Shown: positions 41,219 through 50,635, counted from the stretch's first letter. The stretch is DNA of 62,738 bases from Hymenobacter profundi (GCF_019334315.1 NZ_JAHWGL010000020.1:1-62738), one strand, 5' to 3'. Made by a program: numbers and translations. Notes: generated by a model not told the origin, from the sequence alone.

Positions 41219-42847
41219 CTACCCTACCAGCGGACCACGGAACTGCGGAGCCTTGCGTTGCCGGGCGGCTTGCTCGTAGGCGTAGGCCAGCGGCAACAGC
41301 ACCGCCTCCTGCCAAGCCCCGGCTACAAACGACAGGCCCACCGGCAACCCGTGCGCCTGCCCCATCGGCACCGTGATGTGGGGGTAGCCAGCCATAGCAG
41401 CGGGCGACGAAAACCCAGGACCCGGCCAGTAGTCGCCATTCACGAGGTCGATGCAGGGCGCGGGGGCGTTGGTGATGCCCACAATGGCGTCGAGTTTGTG
41501 GGTTTGCAGGGCCGCATCGAGGGCGCGGCGGGCACCCTCGTGTGACTTGCGCAGGGCCTCTTGGTACTTTGCGCTGGCGAGGCCGTCGGTTTTTTCGGCC
41601 TGTTCCAGAATTTCCTGCCGGAAAAACGGCATGGCCTTATCGGCGTGTTGGGTGTTGAAGGCAATAACGTCGGCCAGCGTTTTCACCGGGGCGTTGGCCG
41701 TGGCCAAGTACTTATTCACGCCGTCTTTGAACTCGTAAAGCAACACGTCGAACTCAGCGCCACCGAGCGGTTCAACCTCTTTCAGCAGGTCGATTTCCAT
41801 CACTGTGGCACCCTGCGCTTTCAGCAATTCCACTGCTTGCTGGAAGAGCGGCACGGCGTCGTTGTTGCCGGTGAGGTGGGCTTTTTCTACCCCGATGCGC
41901 TTACCTTTCAGGCCATTGGCATCAAGGAATTGGGTGTAGTCGGCGTGTAGCTTGCCGGCGCTGGCTTGGGTAGCGTCGTCCTGGGCATCGGGGCCGGCGA
42001 GGGCGCCGAGCAGCACGGCAGCGTCGCGTACGGTGCGGGCCATGGGGCCGGCCGTGTCCTGGGTAGCCGAAATGGGGATGATGCCCGTGCGGCTCCACAG
42101 CCCTACTGTGGGCTTAATGCCCACTACCCCACTGCACGACGACGGCGACACGATAGAGCCATCCGTCTCCGTGCCAATGGCAATGGCGCACAAATTGGCC
42201 GACACGGCCGCGCCTGACCCCGACGACGAGCCGCTGGGCGTGCGGTCCAGCATGTTCGGGTTTTTGGTCTGACCACCGCGGCTGCTCCAGCCGCTAGTGC
42301 TGCGTGAGGAGCGGAAGTTGGCCCACTCGCTCAGGTTGGTTTTGCCCAGCAGCACCGCGCCGGCCTCCCGCAACTTCTTCACAATGAACGCATCCTGTGC
42401 GGCTTTATGCCCGCTCAGCGCCAGCGAGCCGGCGGTGGTTTGCATCTGGTCGCCGGTGTCAATGTTATCCTTGATGAGTATTGGCACGCCGTGTAGCGGC
42501 CCGCGCACCTTGCCCGCTTTGCGCTCCTGGTCCAGCTGGTCGGCGATGCGCAGGGCATCGGGGTTCAATTCGATAACACTACGCAGGGTAGGGCCGCTTT
42601 GGTCGATGGCCTTGATACGCTGTTGGTACAGCTCCACGAGGCTGCGGGCGGTGCGCTGCCCGCTTTGCAGCTGCTGTTGCAAGTCGTTCAGGGTTGTCTC
42701 GTGCAGTTCGAAGGCGTCAGGGTCGGTATCAGGCGGCGTGGTGGATGTCTGCGTAGCTGGCGCTTTAGGGTCGCAGGCAGGTAGGGAGAAGGTGGAAAGG
42801 GCCAGCCCGGTCAGGCCGCCGTTGCGCAGAAATACTCGTCGGTTCAT
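41219..42847 (-). CDS. Amidase signature family enzyme
   Basis: A 542-residue exported amidase. The N-terminus NRRVFLRNGGLTGLALSTFS, then LPAC, suggests an anchored lipoprotein with a Tat-like twin arginine. The Ser-cisSer-Lys triad is visible: lysine in GVPILIKDNI near 124, cis-serine in RTPSGSSSGSGAAV near 204 and the nucleophile in ETDGSIVSPSSCSG near 225. It resembles GatA-like peptide or aryl amidases, but no gatB or gatC is nearby and export rules out a tRNA role. Substrate unknown. DUF2256 lies 43 bases upstream. Confidence 0.93.
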   Translation of the reverse strand: MNRRVFLRNGGLTGLALSTFSLPACDPKAPATQTSTTPPDTDPDAFELHETTLNDLQQQLQSGQRTARSLVELYQQRIKAIDQSGPTLRSVIELNPDALRIADQLDQERKAGKVRGPLHGVPILIKDNIDTGDQMQTTAGSLALSGHKAAQDAFIVKKLREAGAVLLGKTNLSEWANFRSSRSTSGWSSRGGQTKNPNMLDRTPSGSSSGSGAAVSANLCAIAIGTETDGSIVSPSSCSGVVGIKPTVGLWSRTGIIPISATQDTAGPMARTVRDAAVLLGALAGPDAQDDATQASAGKLHADYTQFLDANGLKGKRIGVEKAHLTGNNDAVPLFQQAVELLKAQGATVMEIDLLKEVEPLGGAEFDVLLYEFKDGVNKYLATANAPVKTLADVIAFNTQHADKAMPFFRQEILEQAEKTDGLASAKYQEALRKSHEGARRALDAALQTHKLDAIVGITNAPAPCIDLVNGDYWPGPGFSSPAAMAGYPHITVPMGQAHGLPVGLSFVAGAWQEAVLLPLAYAYEQAARQRKAPQFRGPLVG

Positions 42848-42890
42848 CGGCTGAATTTTCTGCGTAAGATACGGGGCTAGCTGGGCTTTC

Positions 42891-43073
42891 CTACGCTGGC
42901 AACGAGGTCGTTTTGGGGCGGTTGCGCTGACATTTCTCGCCGCAATATTTCACCTCGTCCCAGCTGTTGCGCCATTTCTTGCGGTATTCGAAGGGGCGCC
43001 CGCACGTCAGGCAAATTTTGGTGGGCAGGTTGCCCTTGGTGAGCTTGGCGGGGAGGTTGCTGGCGGCAGGCAT
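42891..43073 (-). CDS. DUF2256 zinc-ribbon protein
   Basis: A 60-residue protein with cysteines C21, C24, C44 and C48 in KICLTCGRPFEYRKKWRNSW and KYCGEKCQRN, the DUF2256 signature and a likely zinc ribbon. It is basic, as expected for a nucleic-acid-associated protein; family function unknown. ATG 43073 is used; the longer frame upstream has no similarity. It may be cotranscribed with the amidase gene downstream. Confidence 0.9.
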   Translation of the reverse strand: MPAASNLPAKLTKGNLPTKICLTCGRPFEYRKKWRNSWDEVKYCGEKCQRNRPKTTSLPA

Positions 43074-43211
43074 GGCGGGGTAGGGAAATCGACAGGGTAG
43101 GAAAACCTTCTTTCAAACGGCGTGGGCAGACGAAAGGTGCGCACGCTATAACCCTACTTGGTGGCGCCGCCGTAGTGTCTTGGTACACTGTTCACCTTAC
43201 CACTGCTTTCC

Positions 43212-44216
43212 ATGTCTGCTTTTGCTACCTTCCGGCGCCCCGCGCTGCACGTGTTTCCGTTGGCGTTGTTGGGCTTGCTAGCTACCAGTTGCAACGATGA
43301 TTCCGACTCGGACCCCGATGCGCCCGACACTATCACCTTCACGCAATCGGCGCTCTACCCCGAGGGCGTGCAGTACGACGCCGCCAACAACCGCTTTCTG
43401 GTTGGCTCCCAAACCCGCGGCACGATAGGTCAGGTGAAGGATGACGGCACCTACAGCGTTTTTGCCGAGGATGCCCAATTGGTTTCCACCATTGGTATGC
43501 GCGTAGACGATGCCCGCAACCGCGTATTAGTAGCCGTGTCTGACCCTGGCTACAACACGGCCCGCACCACCGACGCTACCCGACGCAAGCTGGCCGCCGT
43601 GGCCATTTTCAACCGCGACAACGGCCAGCGCATTGCTTACGTGAACTTGGGCGCCCTGCGTCCCAACGCTTCCGGTCACTTCGCCAACGACATTGCCATA
43701 GACGGCCAGGGCAACGCCTACGTGACGGACAGCTTTGCTCCCATTATCTATAAAATCGATGCGCAGGGCACGCCTACTGTGTTTCTCGAAAATGCCCAAC
43801 TGGGCGCGCCTGCCGGCTCGTTCGGCCTCAACGGTATTGTGTACCACCCCGATGGCTACTTACTAGTAGCAAAGTCAGACGAAGGCGCGCTGTTTAAAGT
43901 GCCGCTTAACAATCCGGCATCCTTCACGAAAGTGACAACCAGCGTGAACCTAAAGGGTGCCGATGGCTTGCTGCTCTACGATAACACCACTTTGCAGGCC
44001 GTAGCCAATGCCCAAAGCACCGTGTACCGCCTCACCTCCTCCGATAATTGGACTTCCACTACCTCTACTGGCACCTTCACCACGCCGGCCGTGTACCCTA
44101 CTACCCTCGCTCGCCGCGGCTCCGACACCTACGTGCTCTACTCCCACCTAAACGCGCTGCAAGCAAACCAACAGCCGCCCGTATCGGAATTCACGATTCA
44201 GGAAGTGGATTTTTAA
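43212..44216 (+). CDS. SMP-30/NHL-like beta-propeller lipoprotein
   Basis: A 334-residue exported protein with a signal peptide and cysteine in LLATSC followed by an acidic DDSDSDPDAPD linker, common in surface lipoproteins. Residues 45-325 form a six-bladed propeller of the SMP-30/gluconolactonase type (YPEGVQYDAANNRFLVGSQT, NDIAIDGQGNAYVTDSFAPI, NGIVYHPDGYLLVAKSDEG). The SMP-30 metal-site residues cannot be confirmed by eye, so lactonase activity is not claimed. A long hairpin follows. Confidence 0.88.
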   Translation: MSAFATFRRPALHVFPLALLGLLATSCNDDSDSDPDAPDTITFTQSALYPEGVQYDAANNRFLVGSQTRGTIGQVKDDGTYSVFAEDAQLVSTIGMRVDDARNRVLVAVSDPGYNTARTTDATRRKLAAVAIFNRDNGQRIAYVNLGALRPNASGHFANDIAIDGQGNAYVTDSFAPIIYKIDAQGTPTVFLENAQLGAPAGSFGLNGIVYHPDGYLLVAKSDEGALFKVPLNNPASFTKVTTSVNLKGADGLLLYDNTTLQAVANAQSTVYRLTSSDNWTSTTSTGTFTTPAVYPTTLARRGSDTYVLYSHLNALQANQQPPVSEFTIQEVDF

Positions 44217-44255
44217 AACCTACCCTTGGTCTTACAATACAGCTTCGGCTTTACC

Positions 44256-44300
44256 TTCGGCGGTCTGTTAGTAAAAGAGATTTACTGGCAGACCGCCGAA
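44256..44300. terminator. Hairpin between convergent genes
   Basis: TTCGGCGGTCTG pairs with CAGACCGCCGAA, and an inner TAGTAAA/TTTACT pair extends the stem. There is no T-run, but the position between two stop codons (44216 and 44314) supports a terminator role. Confidence 0.55.
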
Positions 44301-44313
44301 AGTAACAACCAAC

Positions 44314-44682
44314 TTAGACTGTGGTAGTTGCTGGCCGCCGCAGCCACAATACCACCAGTAGCAAAAGCAGCAATACAATGGCCGGCACGCCGCCCGCCAG
44401 ACCGCCGGGAATTTTAGTGGCGTGCAGAACAACGGCGCCGATCATGATGATAATCAACCCCAACGCGGCGGGTCGGACAAAGCGCGGTACCAGCAGGCCA
44501 ATGCCCCCCAGTACTTCGGCAGCGGCAACAACATACGCCAACGCGCCCGGTAATCCCAGGCCACCAAACATGCCAACCGTACCAGGCAGGTCCATAAACT
44601 TTCTGGCGCCGGAGGCAATGAAAGCCAGGGCTAACAAGGCTTGCAGAACCCAGGCAATGATGTTGCGAGCAGATGCAGACAT
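44314..44682 (-). CDS. DoxX family membrane protein
   Basis: A 122-residue protein with four hydrophobic segments. ALLALAFIASGARKFMDLPG near 13-32 and AAAEVLGGIGLLVPRFVRPA near 53-72 are typical of DoxX/DoxD-like proteins, a family of four-helix membrane proteins some of which link to quinone or redox functions. The role here is unknown. Start ATG 44682; the frame opens further upstream without family similarity. Confidence 0.88.
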   Translation of the reverse strand: MSASARNIIAWVLQALLALAFIASGARKFMDLPGTVGMFGGLGLPGALAYVVAAAEVLGGIGLLVPRFVRPAALGLIIIMIGAVVLHATKIPGGLAGGVPAIVLLLLLLVVLWLRRPATTTV

Positions 44683-44843
44683 GATGGAAAATGGTTGTGG
44701 AGTTAAAAATGGGACCGAACGTAGCAATGCACTCTTGCTGCTATAATAGTAAGCATTGTTCGACTCAAAGACTACTACCCATCAGTAGGAAAGGCTATTC
44801 TATTGTTGTACTTGATTGGTAAGCCCAAGTTACTGATCATAGA

Positions 44844-47021
44844 CTACTTATATACCGGTTTATCCTGCTGCTCGCTGAGCTTTTTGCTGAGAGGTGCGGG
44901 CACGCCGGCGCTGTTCAACATACCGCTGACAATACCCTGGCGCCATAAGGTGAATACCGATACGCGAAGGTCGCGGGCGGAGGTCATGTGGCCTACTTGG
45001 AGCTTACCCTTGCGCGGGTTATCATCGCGCAGAAATAGGCCGTTGACGAGGGTTGTTTTCAAGCGAGAGCCGAGCGTTTTGTGGTCGGCACCACCTTTCT
45101 GGCTGAGCATGGTCAGCTTGAGGTCGGAGTAGCTGGCCCACATGGGGCCTGTTACCCGCTGGCGGTTGGCCTGCATGCAGAAGTGGATGTGCTTCACTTG
45201 TCCGCTGCGAAACAATAGCTGCTTGGTAGGCACCGTCATCGGGTTCAACATAGAGAGCTGTCCTTCGCTGAAAGTGCCCGTAATGGTGTGCTGCCCGTTG
45301 GGGTCGAGTAGATTGGCCGTGAGCGTGGCTTGCAGCTGGCAGCGGTTTTGTAGCCACGCCGTGGCGTGTACTACTGCCGGATGCGCCGCCGACATCCGGT
45401 GCGGGTCGTTGGAGAAGTTTTCAATTGTGCCCGACACGCGGTTGATTGTCAGCTGCCCTGGTTTGGCATTTTGCGGCGCCCGGTAGATGGTATAGAGTGT
45501 CCCATTTTGCACATTGATGCGCCGTACGTCCAGCGTGAACCCCAGGTGGCGTAGGGCTTCGGGTGTGGCTACGGAGTGCTCAGGATTTAGGGCAAAACGA
45601 CCATCGCTGCGGGTTTGGATGCGCGGTTGCCGGATGGTCAGCGTTTGCATAATCAGGCAGTGCTGATGCGTGAGGGCCGCATACTGAATAGCCGTGGCCC
45701 GCACCTGCGGAATGAGCACCGTTACGTGGGGCGCCTGGTGGTGCTTGCGCCGCGAAAGCTCCACTACCGACACCAGTGGCCGCAGCCGGATATTGTTGAT
45801 TTCCAGCAATCCACCACGCGTAGCTAAGTGTGCGCTTTGGCAGGCCAGTTGGTAGAACGGTGGGTCGAGCCGGGCCATTACCACGCCGGTGCGCACGTCC
45901 CACTGCTGGGCGTACAGCACCCGCTGCTGGTCCTGCGCCCCCACCGAATCGACCCGCAGATGGCTACCCTGCACCGCAATGTGTTGCGACCGGGGCCGCT
46001 CCTCCACCCCACGAATGCGCGCCGAGGCATTGGCCAGCAACAGATGCTCTAGCTGCACCCGATCAAGCCACGGCGCCAGCAGTTGGTGGATGGGTGGCGG
46101 CGACACCCGCGGAGCCGTCATATCCAGGTCGCAGGCCAACAGCAGCAGCGTATCGGCCCGGAACTGGTGGCGCATTAGGGCAGCCGTGTGCAAACCCGTG
46201 AGTGAAACCCGCGGCAGGTGCAGCGAAACGCGGGCATTGCGGCTGCGCACCTCGCTCAACGGCTGCTGCGGCCGCACCACCACCGAATCGATTACCAACG
46301 TACCCGGCTCGGACGCAAACCGCACGCTACGCAGTGCCAGGCGGTGCTGCGCAGCCGAGGCAACCAAGTGCCGTACGTGTGCGGTTACGGCTGCTGCGTA
46401 GCCTACCCGCTGCGAGTCGGCGGCTCCTGCGGCACTCAGCAGGATGTCGCGCGCCAAGAAGTCTGCCTGCTTCCAGGCTACACCCGTTTGCGGCGCAGGC
46501 TGGTAGGCGGTCTGTACGTGGCGAAGCGACAAGTAACCCAGTCGTATCCCTTCCAGGTGCAGGGGTAGGCGCTGGTAAAGAGGCTGCGACTTCTTGGCTG
46601 CGGGCAACCTTCCCAGCAAGCGAATATGCAGGGAATCAAGCACCAAGCTGTCGATAGGCACTGTACCGCGTTGCACCAACTGCCATAGGCCTACCCCGGT
46701 CAGGCGGGCGTGGCCTAGGGTAAGCTGCACGGGTGGCAGCGCGGCTCTATCGTTGGTAGCAGGGCCTACCGTACGCAGCTGCACCCCGCGCACATACACG
46801 CTTTGGTGCCACAAGCTGGTTTGCAGTTGTGTAATGTGTAGCTGGTAGCGACCGTGTGTACCTTCAGCTACCTGCTTTTCCAGGTACTGTCGCAGCCAGG
46901 GGTCAAGAGCCAATAACGCTGCACCTACCAGCGCTACCAGGCCTAACACCACCCAGTACCACCACTGCCAGGTAGGCGGCGCAGGGGGAGTAACAACCGG
47001 AGCGGGAGAAGCTGACGACAC
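44844..47021 (-). CDS. Large AsmA/TamB-like periplasmic protein
   Basis: A 725-residue protein with one N-terminal membrane helix (WWYWVVLGLVALVGAALLAL, near 23-42) and a long beta-rich region. Near the start, GRYQLHITQLQTSLWHQSVY and later VDSLHIRLLGRLP-type repeats follow the AsmA/DUF748 plan, and the C-terminal part contains LTINRVSGTIENFSNDPHR and GTFSEGQLSMLNPM, as in bridge-like lipid transfer proteins. It is the second such protein in the window, not obviously a duplicate of the one at 19318. The start is uncertain: GTG 47021 is preferred over a TTG 13 codons upstream. Confidence 0.72.
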   Translation of the reverse strand: MSSASPAPVVTPPAPPTWQWWYWVVLGLVALVGAALLALDPWLRQYLEKQVAEGTHGRYQLHITQLQTSLWHQSVYVRGVQLRTVGPATNDRAALPPVQLTLGHARLTGVGLWQLVQRGTVPIDSLVLDSLHIRLLGRLPAAKKSQPLYQRLPLHLEGIRLGYLSLRHVQTAYQPAPQTGVAWKQADFLARDILLSAAGAADSQRVGYAAAVTAHVRHLVASAAQHRLALRSVRFASEPGTLVIDSVVVRPQQPLSEVRSRNARVSLHLPRVSLTGLHTAALMRHQFRADTLLLLACDLDMTAPRVSPPPIHQLLAPWLDRVQLEHLLLANASARIRGVEERPRSQHIAVQGSHLRVDSVGAQDQQRVLYAQQWDVRTGVVMARLDPPFYQLACQSAHLATRGGLLEINNIRLRPLVSVVELSRRKHHQAPHVTVLIPQVRATAIQYAALTHQHCLIMQTLTIRQPRIQTRSDGRFALNPEHSVATPEALRHLGFTLDVRRINVQNGTLYTIYRAPQNAKPGQLTINRVSGTIENFSNDPHRMSAAHPAVVHATAWLQNRCQLQATLTANLLDPNGQHTITGTFSEGQLSMLNPMTVPTKQLLFRSGQVKHIHFCMQANRQRVTGPMWASYSDLKLTMLSQKGGADHKTLGSRLKTTLVNGLFLRDDNPRKGKLQVGHMTSARDLRVSVFTLWRQGIVSGMLNSAGVPAPLSKKLSEQQDKPVYK

Positions 47022-47202
47022 GGAATAATAAAAAAGAAAGAATGCCTTTGTAACGTACAACTGAATCGTAACGGTTATCGCGCTCTTTGTTTTTTAGCTG
47101 CTTCTGCCGCGCTTACGTACTGTCAGAACAATTGCCTGGTTGCGCTGCTGGCCCTATCTTGCTGGTCGCATCCTACCCTTTTCGCCTTCTATTCATTCGT
47201 GC

Positions 47203-47790
47203 ATGCTTGCTATTACTTCGCTGCTCAGCCCCAAATACGCGGCACATATCAACAAGATTATCAAAAGCTTAGAAGAAAAGTTTGGTCTTGATGATGTGCA
47301 GGCTACCCCCGACCCCCATATCACCTACCAGCTTGCCGGGGTACGCCAGTTGTCGGTCCTGAAAGAGGTGTTGCAGGAGGTAGCCCATACTACGCATTCA
47401 TTTCCGGCCTTCACCACCGGCCTTGGCGTATTTCCAGGACCAAACCCGGTGATTTACATTCCGGTGCTCCGCTCCGATGAGTTGAATGCCTTGCACCAGC
47501 GCATTCTGCGGGCCACGGCGCCGCTGTGCCTCCACACCGATAAGTACAGTGCCCCCGACTGCTGGCTGCCGCACATTTCCTTAGCCCTGCACGACACCAC
47601 CCCCGAGTTGCTGGGGCCCGTGCTGCAATACCTCAACGAGCAAACCTTCAACCTGAAAATCAGCATAAATAACCTAGCCATTCTGCGGCAGGAGGGCGAG
47701 TTATTTGTGCGCGAAAACGTATTCAAGTTTGCAGGTCATAAGCTCGATGAAGCTGCGCCTGTGCTAGAGGTTCCCGTCCCGAGCCTGTAA
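47203..47790 (+). CDS. 2'-5' RNA ligase family (2H phosphoesterase)
   Basis: A 195-residue protein with the two H-x-T/S motifs of 2H phosphoesterases: HIT at 39-41 and HIS at 124-126. The fold and length match LigT/YjcG-type enzymes that cleave or make 2'-5' or cyclic phosphodiester bonds in RNA or nucleotides. Start ATG 47203. The membrane protein at 47862 follows in the same direction, but has its own -7-like element. Confidence 0.85.
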   Translation: MLAITSLLSPKYAAHINKIIKSLEEKFGLDDVQATPDPHITYQLAGVRQLSVLKEVLQEVAHTTHSFPAFTTGLGVFPGPNPVIYIPVLRSDELNALHQRILRATAPLCLHTDKYSAPDCWLPHISLALHDTTPELLGPVLQYLNEQTFNLKISINNLAILRQEGELFVRENVFKFAGHKLDEAAPVLEVPVPSL

Positions 47791-47829
47791 ATTTCTGGGG
47801 TAGGGCGCGGCATTTCGCGCCCTGCGCCC

Positions 47830-47837
47830 GACCTTTG
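47830..47837 (+). promoter_or_regulatory. -7-like element of the gene at 47862
   Basis: GACCTTTG differs from TAnnTTTG only at the first position and lies 24 bases before the ATG. Confidence 0.4.
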
Positions 47838-47861
47838 CACCCCAACCACTCCTACTACCTG

Positions 47862-48332
47862 ATGACATTCTACTCCATCGTACTGCTGCTGCACAACTGG
47901 ACGCGCTGGCTCGTCCTCATCTTTGGCCTTATTGCCATCTTCCGCGCATTTAGTGGCTGGCAGGGCCGCAAGCCCTACGTTGGCGCCGACAATGGTATGG
48001 CTGCCGCCTTTGTGGGCTCCATGCACTTGCAATTGCTGCTGGGCATTCTGCTGTATTTCTTCTTGAGCCCCGTGGGACTGTCGATGATGAAGGCGATGGG
48101 CGGCGCGGCTATGAAAGACCCGCAGGCCCGCTTTTGGGGGGTAGAGCACATCACGGCTATGATTTTGGCCTGGGCCGCTGCGCAAATCGGCCGTAGCAAG
48201 TCCAAGAAAATCAGCGACGCCGTGCTCAAGCACAAAACTGCGTTCATCTGGTTCACTATCTCGCTGGTGCTGGTGCTGATTATGATTCCGTGGGGCATCT
48301 GGAACCCTGCTCGTCCTCTGATTCGCCCCTAA
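47862..48332 (+). CDS. Four-helix membrane protein, cytochrome b-like
   Basis: A 156-residue protein with four hydrophobic segments (about 5-27, 48-70, 93-113, 129-146). Histidines occur in LLLHNWTRW, GSMHLQLLL and GVEHITAMI, at positions facing similar depths in successive helices; this is why such proteins are commonly labelled cytochrome b-like, although haem binding is unproven. Start ATG 47862. Its TAA stop overlaps the first bases of a dispersed repeat. Confidence 0.75.
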   Translation: MTFYSIVLLLHNWTRWLVLIFGLIAIFRAFSGWQGRKPYVGADNGMAAAFVGSMHLQLLLGILLYFFLSPVGLSMMKAMGGAAMKDPQARFWGVEHITAMILAWAAAQIGRSKSKKISDAVLKHKTAFIWFTISLVLVLIMIPWGIWNPARPLIRP

Positions 48333-48370
48333 TCACGGATTTTTTCGGATTAATCGGATTTCGTGGACGA
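48331..48370 (+). repeat. AATCACGGATT dispersed repeat, copy 1
   Basis: AATCACGGATTTTTTCGGAT, continuing into TAATCGGATTTCGTGGACGA. It begins within the stop codon of the upstream gene. The inverted counterpart is at 50711-50758. A terminator hairpin follows ten bases later. Confidence 0.82.
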
Positions 48371-48380
48371 TTGTCGTTCA

Positions 48381-48417
48381 AACAAGAAAGGCTTGCCAGT
48401 GGCAAGCCTTTCTTGTT
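48381..48417. terminator. Bidirectional terminator
   Basis: AACAAGAAAGGCTTGCCA pairs with TGGCAAGCCTTTCTTGTT; the stem is perfect and the loop very short (part of CCAGTGG opens). T-tracts occur on both strands. It lies between the rightward membrane protein gene and the leftward barrel gene. Confidence 0.82.
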
Positions 48418-48543
48418 TAGGCTAGTTCAGGCAACCAATACAATCCATCAACCACTCAAGCATAAGTAAGCGTATCGTACTGGCGAAGGCGCCTTTCCGG
48501 CCCCTACCCACGCTGTATGCGGTTGTATAAGCTAGACTACTTG

Positions 48544-49218
48544 CTACCAGGCCACGCCTACCCGAAACCCAACGGGTAAGTAGTAGCCACTGGTGCCGTA
48601 GTCGCTCATGCCCCTGTTGTAATGGCTGCCGGGTAGGGTGGCGCGTGCGTGGGCTTTGCGCAGGCCGAAACCCATGTACACGTCCAGGAATATTGGTAAG
48701 TCGGGTAAGAAAAGTTGGCCGCCCAGCACAGCTGTGGCGCCGTACCGGTTTATGGTTTCCTTCTGATTGCGGGCGCGATATTCATAGTAGGTCAAGCCAT
48801 TGTCAGCTACCTCCGGCTGCCAACTCGACGCCCGAAACTCCAGCTCGAAGTGTTGGTAGTGAGGACCATACCCAACGTAAAACCCTTCTTGTGGCGTCGT
48901 CCGCTCGCTTAGGTAGATGCGGTGCTGCACGGCTAGGCCATAGCCCCGCACCACGTTGCGGCCATCGGTCACGTCGGAGGTGATGTTTTGCACCTTGCCA
49001 CGGTAGAACTGGGGCGTTAGCACCAGTGCGTGCCGATACGCCGGCCCCCATAGCTTTTCTGCACTGACATGGTAGCCGCTCGCCATCATGGGTGCCAGAT
49101 CAACCTTCACGCTATACGTCCTGACCGGCGGCACCGGAGTCTGAGCCTTCGCTGCTATCAGACTGCCGCACGCTACGCCCCACCCCGTAAGCCAGCGCGT
49201 GAACATACCAGGGCGCAT
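48544..49218 (-). CDS. Predicted outer-membrane beta-barrel protein
   Basis: A 224-residue protein with a signal peptide (cleavage near AKAQT) and strands rich in aromatic residues (YLSERTTPQEGFYVGYGPHY, FLDVYMGFGLRKA) that end in VGFRVGVAW, the typical C-terminal barrel strand. Its ATG overlaps the TGA of the upstream LVIVD gene (TGATG), implying translational coupling, so it may work together with the LVIVD lipoproteins. Confidence 0.76.
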   Translation of the reverse strand: MRPGMFTRWLTGWGVACGSLIAAKAQTPVPPVRTYSVKVDLAPMMASGYHVSAEKLWGPAYRHALVLTPQFYRGKVQNITSDVTDGRNVVRGYGLAVQHRIYLSERTTPQEGFYVGYGPHYQHFELEFRASSWQPEVADNGLTYYEYRARNQKETINRYGATAVLGGQLFLPDLPIFLDVYMGFGLRKAHARATLPGSHYNRGMSDYGTSGYYLPVGFRVGVAW

Positions 49219-49988
49219 CAGTTAGTCGGCGTGATGGAGAGTTTGCTGAGCGGCGTGAGCGTGCTGTTGCGGTAGCGGTACTGGTAGAGTCCGCCGGGCC
49301 CGATAGCCAATAGCTGCCCCCGGTTCGGAATAACATCCGACACGTTTACATCGAACGTTTGCAAGGCCTGGAGTTCCGGCGTGTTTTGGGTGTCGAAGAT
49401 TTTCAGGTGGTCTTTGTCGCATACAAACAGCAGCGTCCTGTCTACCCCCAGCCCCAAGGGGTGCTGCATGGGGTAGGTGCGGGCCAAGCGCGGTTGACTG
49501 AGATTGGTGAGGTCGATGACCTGTAGCTGGTTGGGGCCACCGCCACAAGAGCGACCATCGCGCAGGGTTACGTAAGCAAACCGCTCGTCTACCACCACCC
49601 TGTCGCAGCTCATCACGTGCTCGTAGAAAGCCACTTGTTTGGGCTGCGCGGGCGCAGAAGCATCAAAAATATACATGCCCTGCTGCGTGCCCAAAAAGAG
49701 GTAGGGCGCCCGCGGATAAATTGTTTCGATGCCCATACTCAGGGGCACTACCTGCCCACGAGCCGGAGCAGTGGGCGTAGTCAGGTCGAACAGGCGCAGG
49801 CTATGGTTATCAACCACGTACAGCGTATTGCCAAGCACCGTGAAGCGAGCCAGAGAACCGCCTTTCCCGTCGCTGGCAGCCAGATCGGCGCTGGCGGGGC
49901 TCATGTCGTTGTTGGCACTGCACGCGCCAAGGCCTAGGGCCAGCAACGCAACAAAGGAGCGGAGCAAAGGAGTAGAAAATACACGCAT
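49218..49988 (-). CDS. LVIVD repeat lipoprotein
   Basis: A 256-residue lipoprotein (lipobox LGAC) whose body consists of LVIVD-type propeller strands: LYVVDNHSLRLFDLTTPTAP, MYIFDASAPAQPKQVAFYEH, LQVIDLTNLSQPRLARTYPM and LKIFDTQNTPELQALQTFD. LVIVD repeats form beta-propellers on the cell surface or periplasm; function not established. Two cysteines in MSCDR and RSCGGG may form a disulphide. Start ATG 49988, 21 bases after the stop of the other LVIVD gene. Confidence 0.87.
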   Translation of the reverse strand: MRVFSTPLLRSFVALLALGLGACSANNDMSPASADLAASDGKGGSLARFTVLGNTLYVVDNHSLRLFDLTTPTAPARGQVVPLSMGIETIYPRAPYLFLGTQQGMYIFDASAPAQPKQVAFYEHVMSCDRVVVDERFAYVTLRDGRSCGGGPNQLQVIDLTNLSQPRLARTYPMQHPLGLGVDRTLLFVCDKDHLKIFDTQNTPELQALQTFDVNVSDVIPNRGQLLAIGPGGLYQYRYRNSTLTPLSKLSITPTN

Positions 49989-50009
49989 AGGTCGAAGAAA
50001 TAGTAGCAA

Positions 50010-50525
50010 TTATAGTTTCTGCCAGCCAATCACCACAGCATCAGCAGGACGATTTTGGAGCTGATATTCGGCGGGAACGTCCCCGGTTTCGGGCATGGGC
50101 AGCTCCGGCACAGCATCTTTCACGCGGTTGACCAGCCGGGCTGCTTGCATGTTGGACATGTCGAACGTGAGCAAGTCGGGGCCGCTGTCAGCATAGAGCA
50201 TGTTGCCCTTCATGGCCACATCCACGTTGCCCGGAATCCGCAGGAACGCCACTGGCCGCGGGTTGGCCGGGTCCTGGTTATTGATAATGTGCACGCCCTC
50301 GTACCGTTCGTTGATGAGAATGTACGGGTCGCGGAGGTAGATTTTGCCGGTGTTGTGCATGTTCTGCGGCGGCAGCACAGCCACGGCCTGCTCCAGCTGG
50401 ATACGGGGCATCAGCAGTGGCTTATACTTGGGTAGTGGAACCCGGTCAACCGGTTGCACCAGCGGGCAAGCGGTCAGGCTCAGCAGCAGGATGCTACCGA
50501 GCAGGCAAGTGTAGAGTTTGTGCAT
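50010..50525 (-). CDS. LVIVD-related lipoprotein
   Basis: A 171-residue lipoprotein with lipobox LTAC. It has the N-terminal part of the LVIVD plan: GKIYLRDPYILINERYEGVH, IINNQDPANPRPVAFLRIPG and LLTFDMSNMQAARLVNR. It ends in RPADAVVIGWQKL. With the next gene it could form one propeller assembled from two polypeptides, or be a separate smaller protein; the sequence does not decide. It heads the three-gene leftward unit. Confidence 0.83.
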   Translation of the reverse strand: MHKLYTCLLGSILLLSLTACPLVQPVDRVPLPKYKPLLMPRIQLEQAVAVLPPQNMHNTGKIYLRDPYILINERYEGVHIINNQDPANPRPVAFLRIPGNVDVAMKGNMLYADSGPDLLTFDMSNMQAARLVNRVKDAVPELPMPETGDVPAEYQLQNRPADAVVIGWQKL

Positions 50526-50635
50526 AGCGGAAATATAGTAGAGTAACTATTTTCTAGAGCTCCAAACAAGCTAAGCAGGTTGCATGCAGTTATAAATAAA
50601 TTGTAGCCAATCAGTTGGACCGTGTATACAATAAT

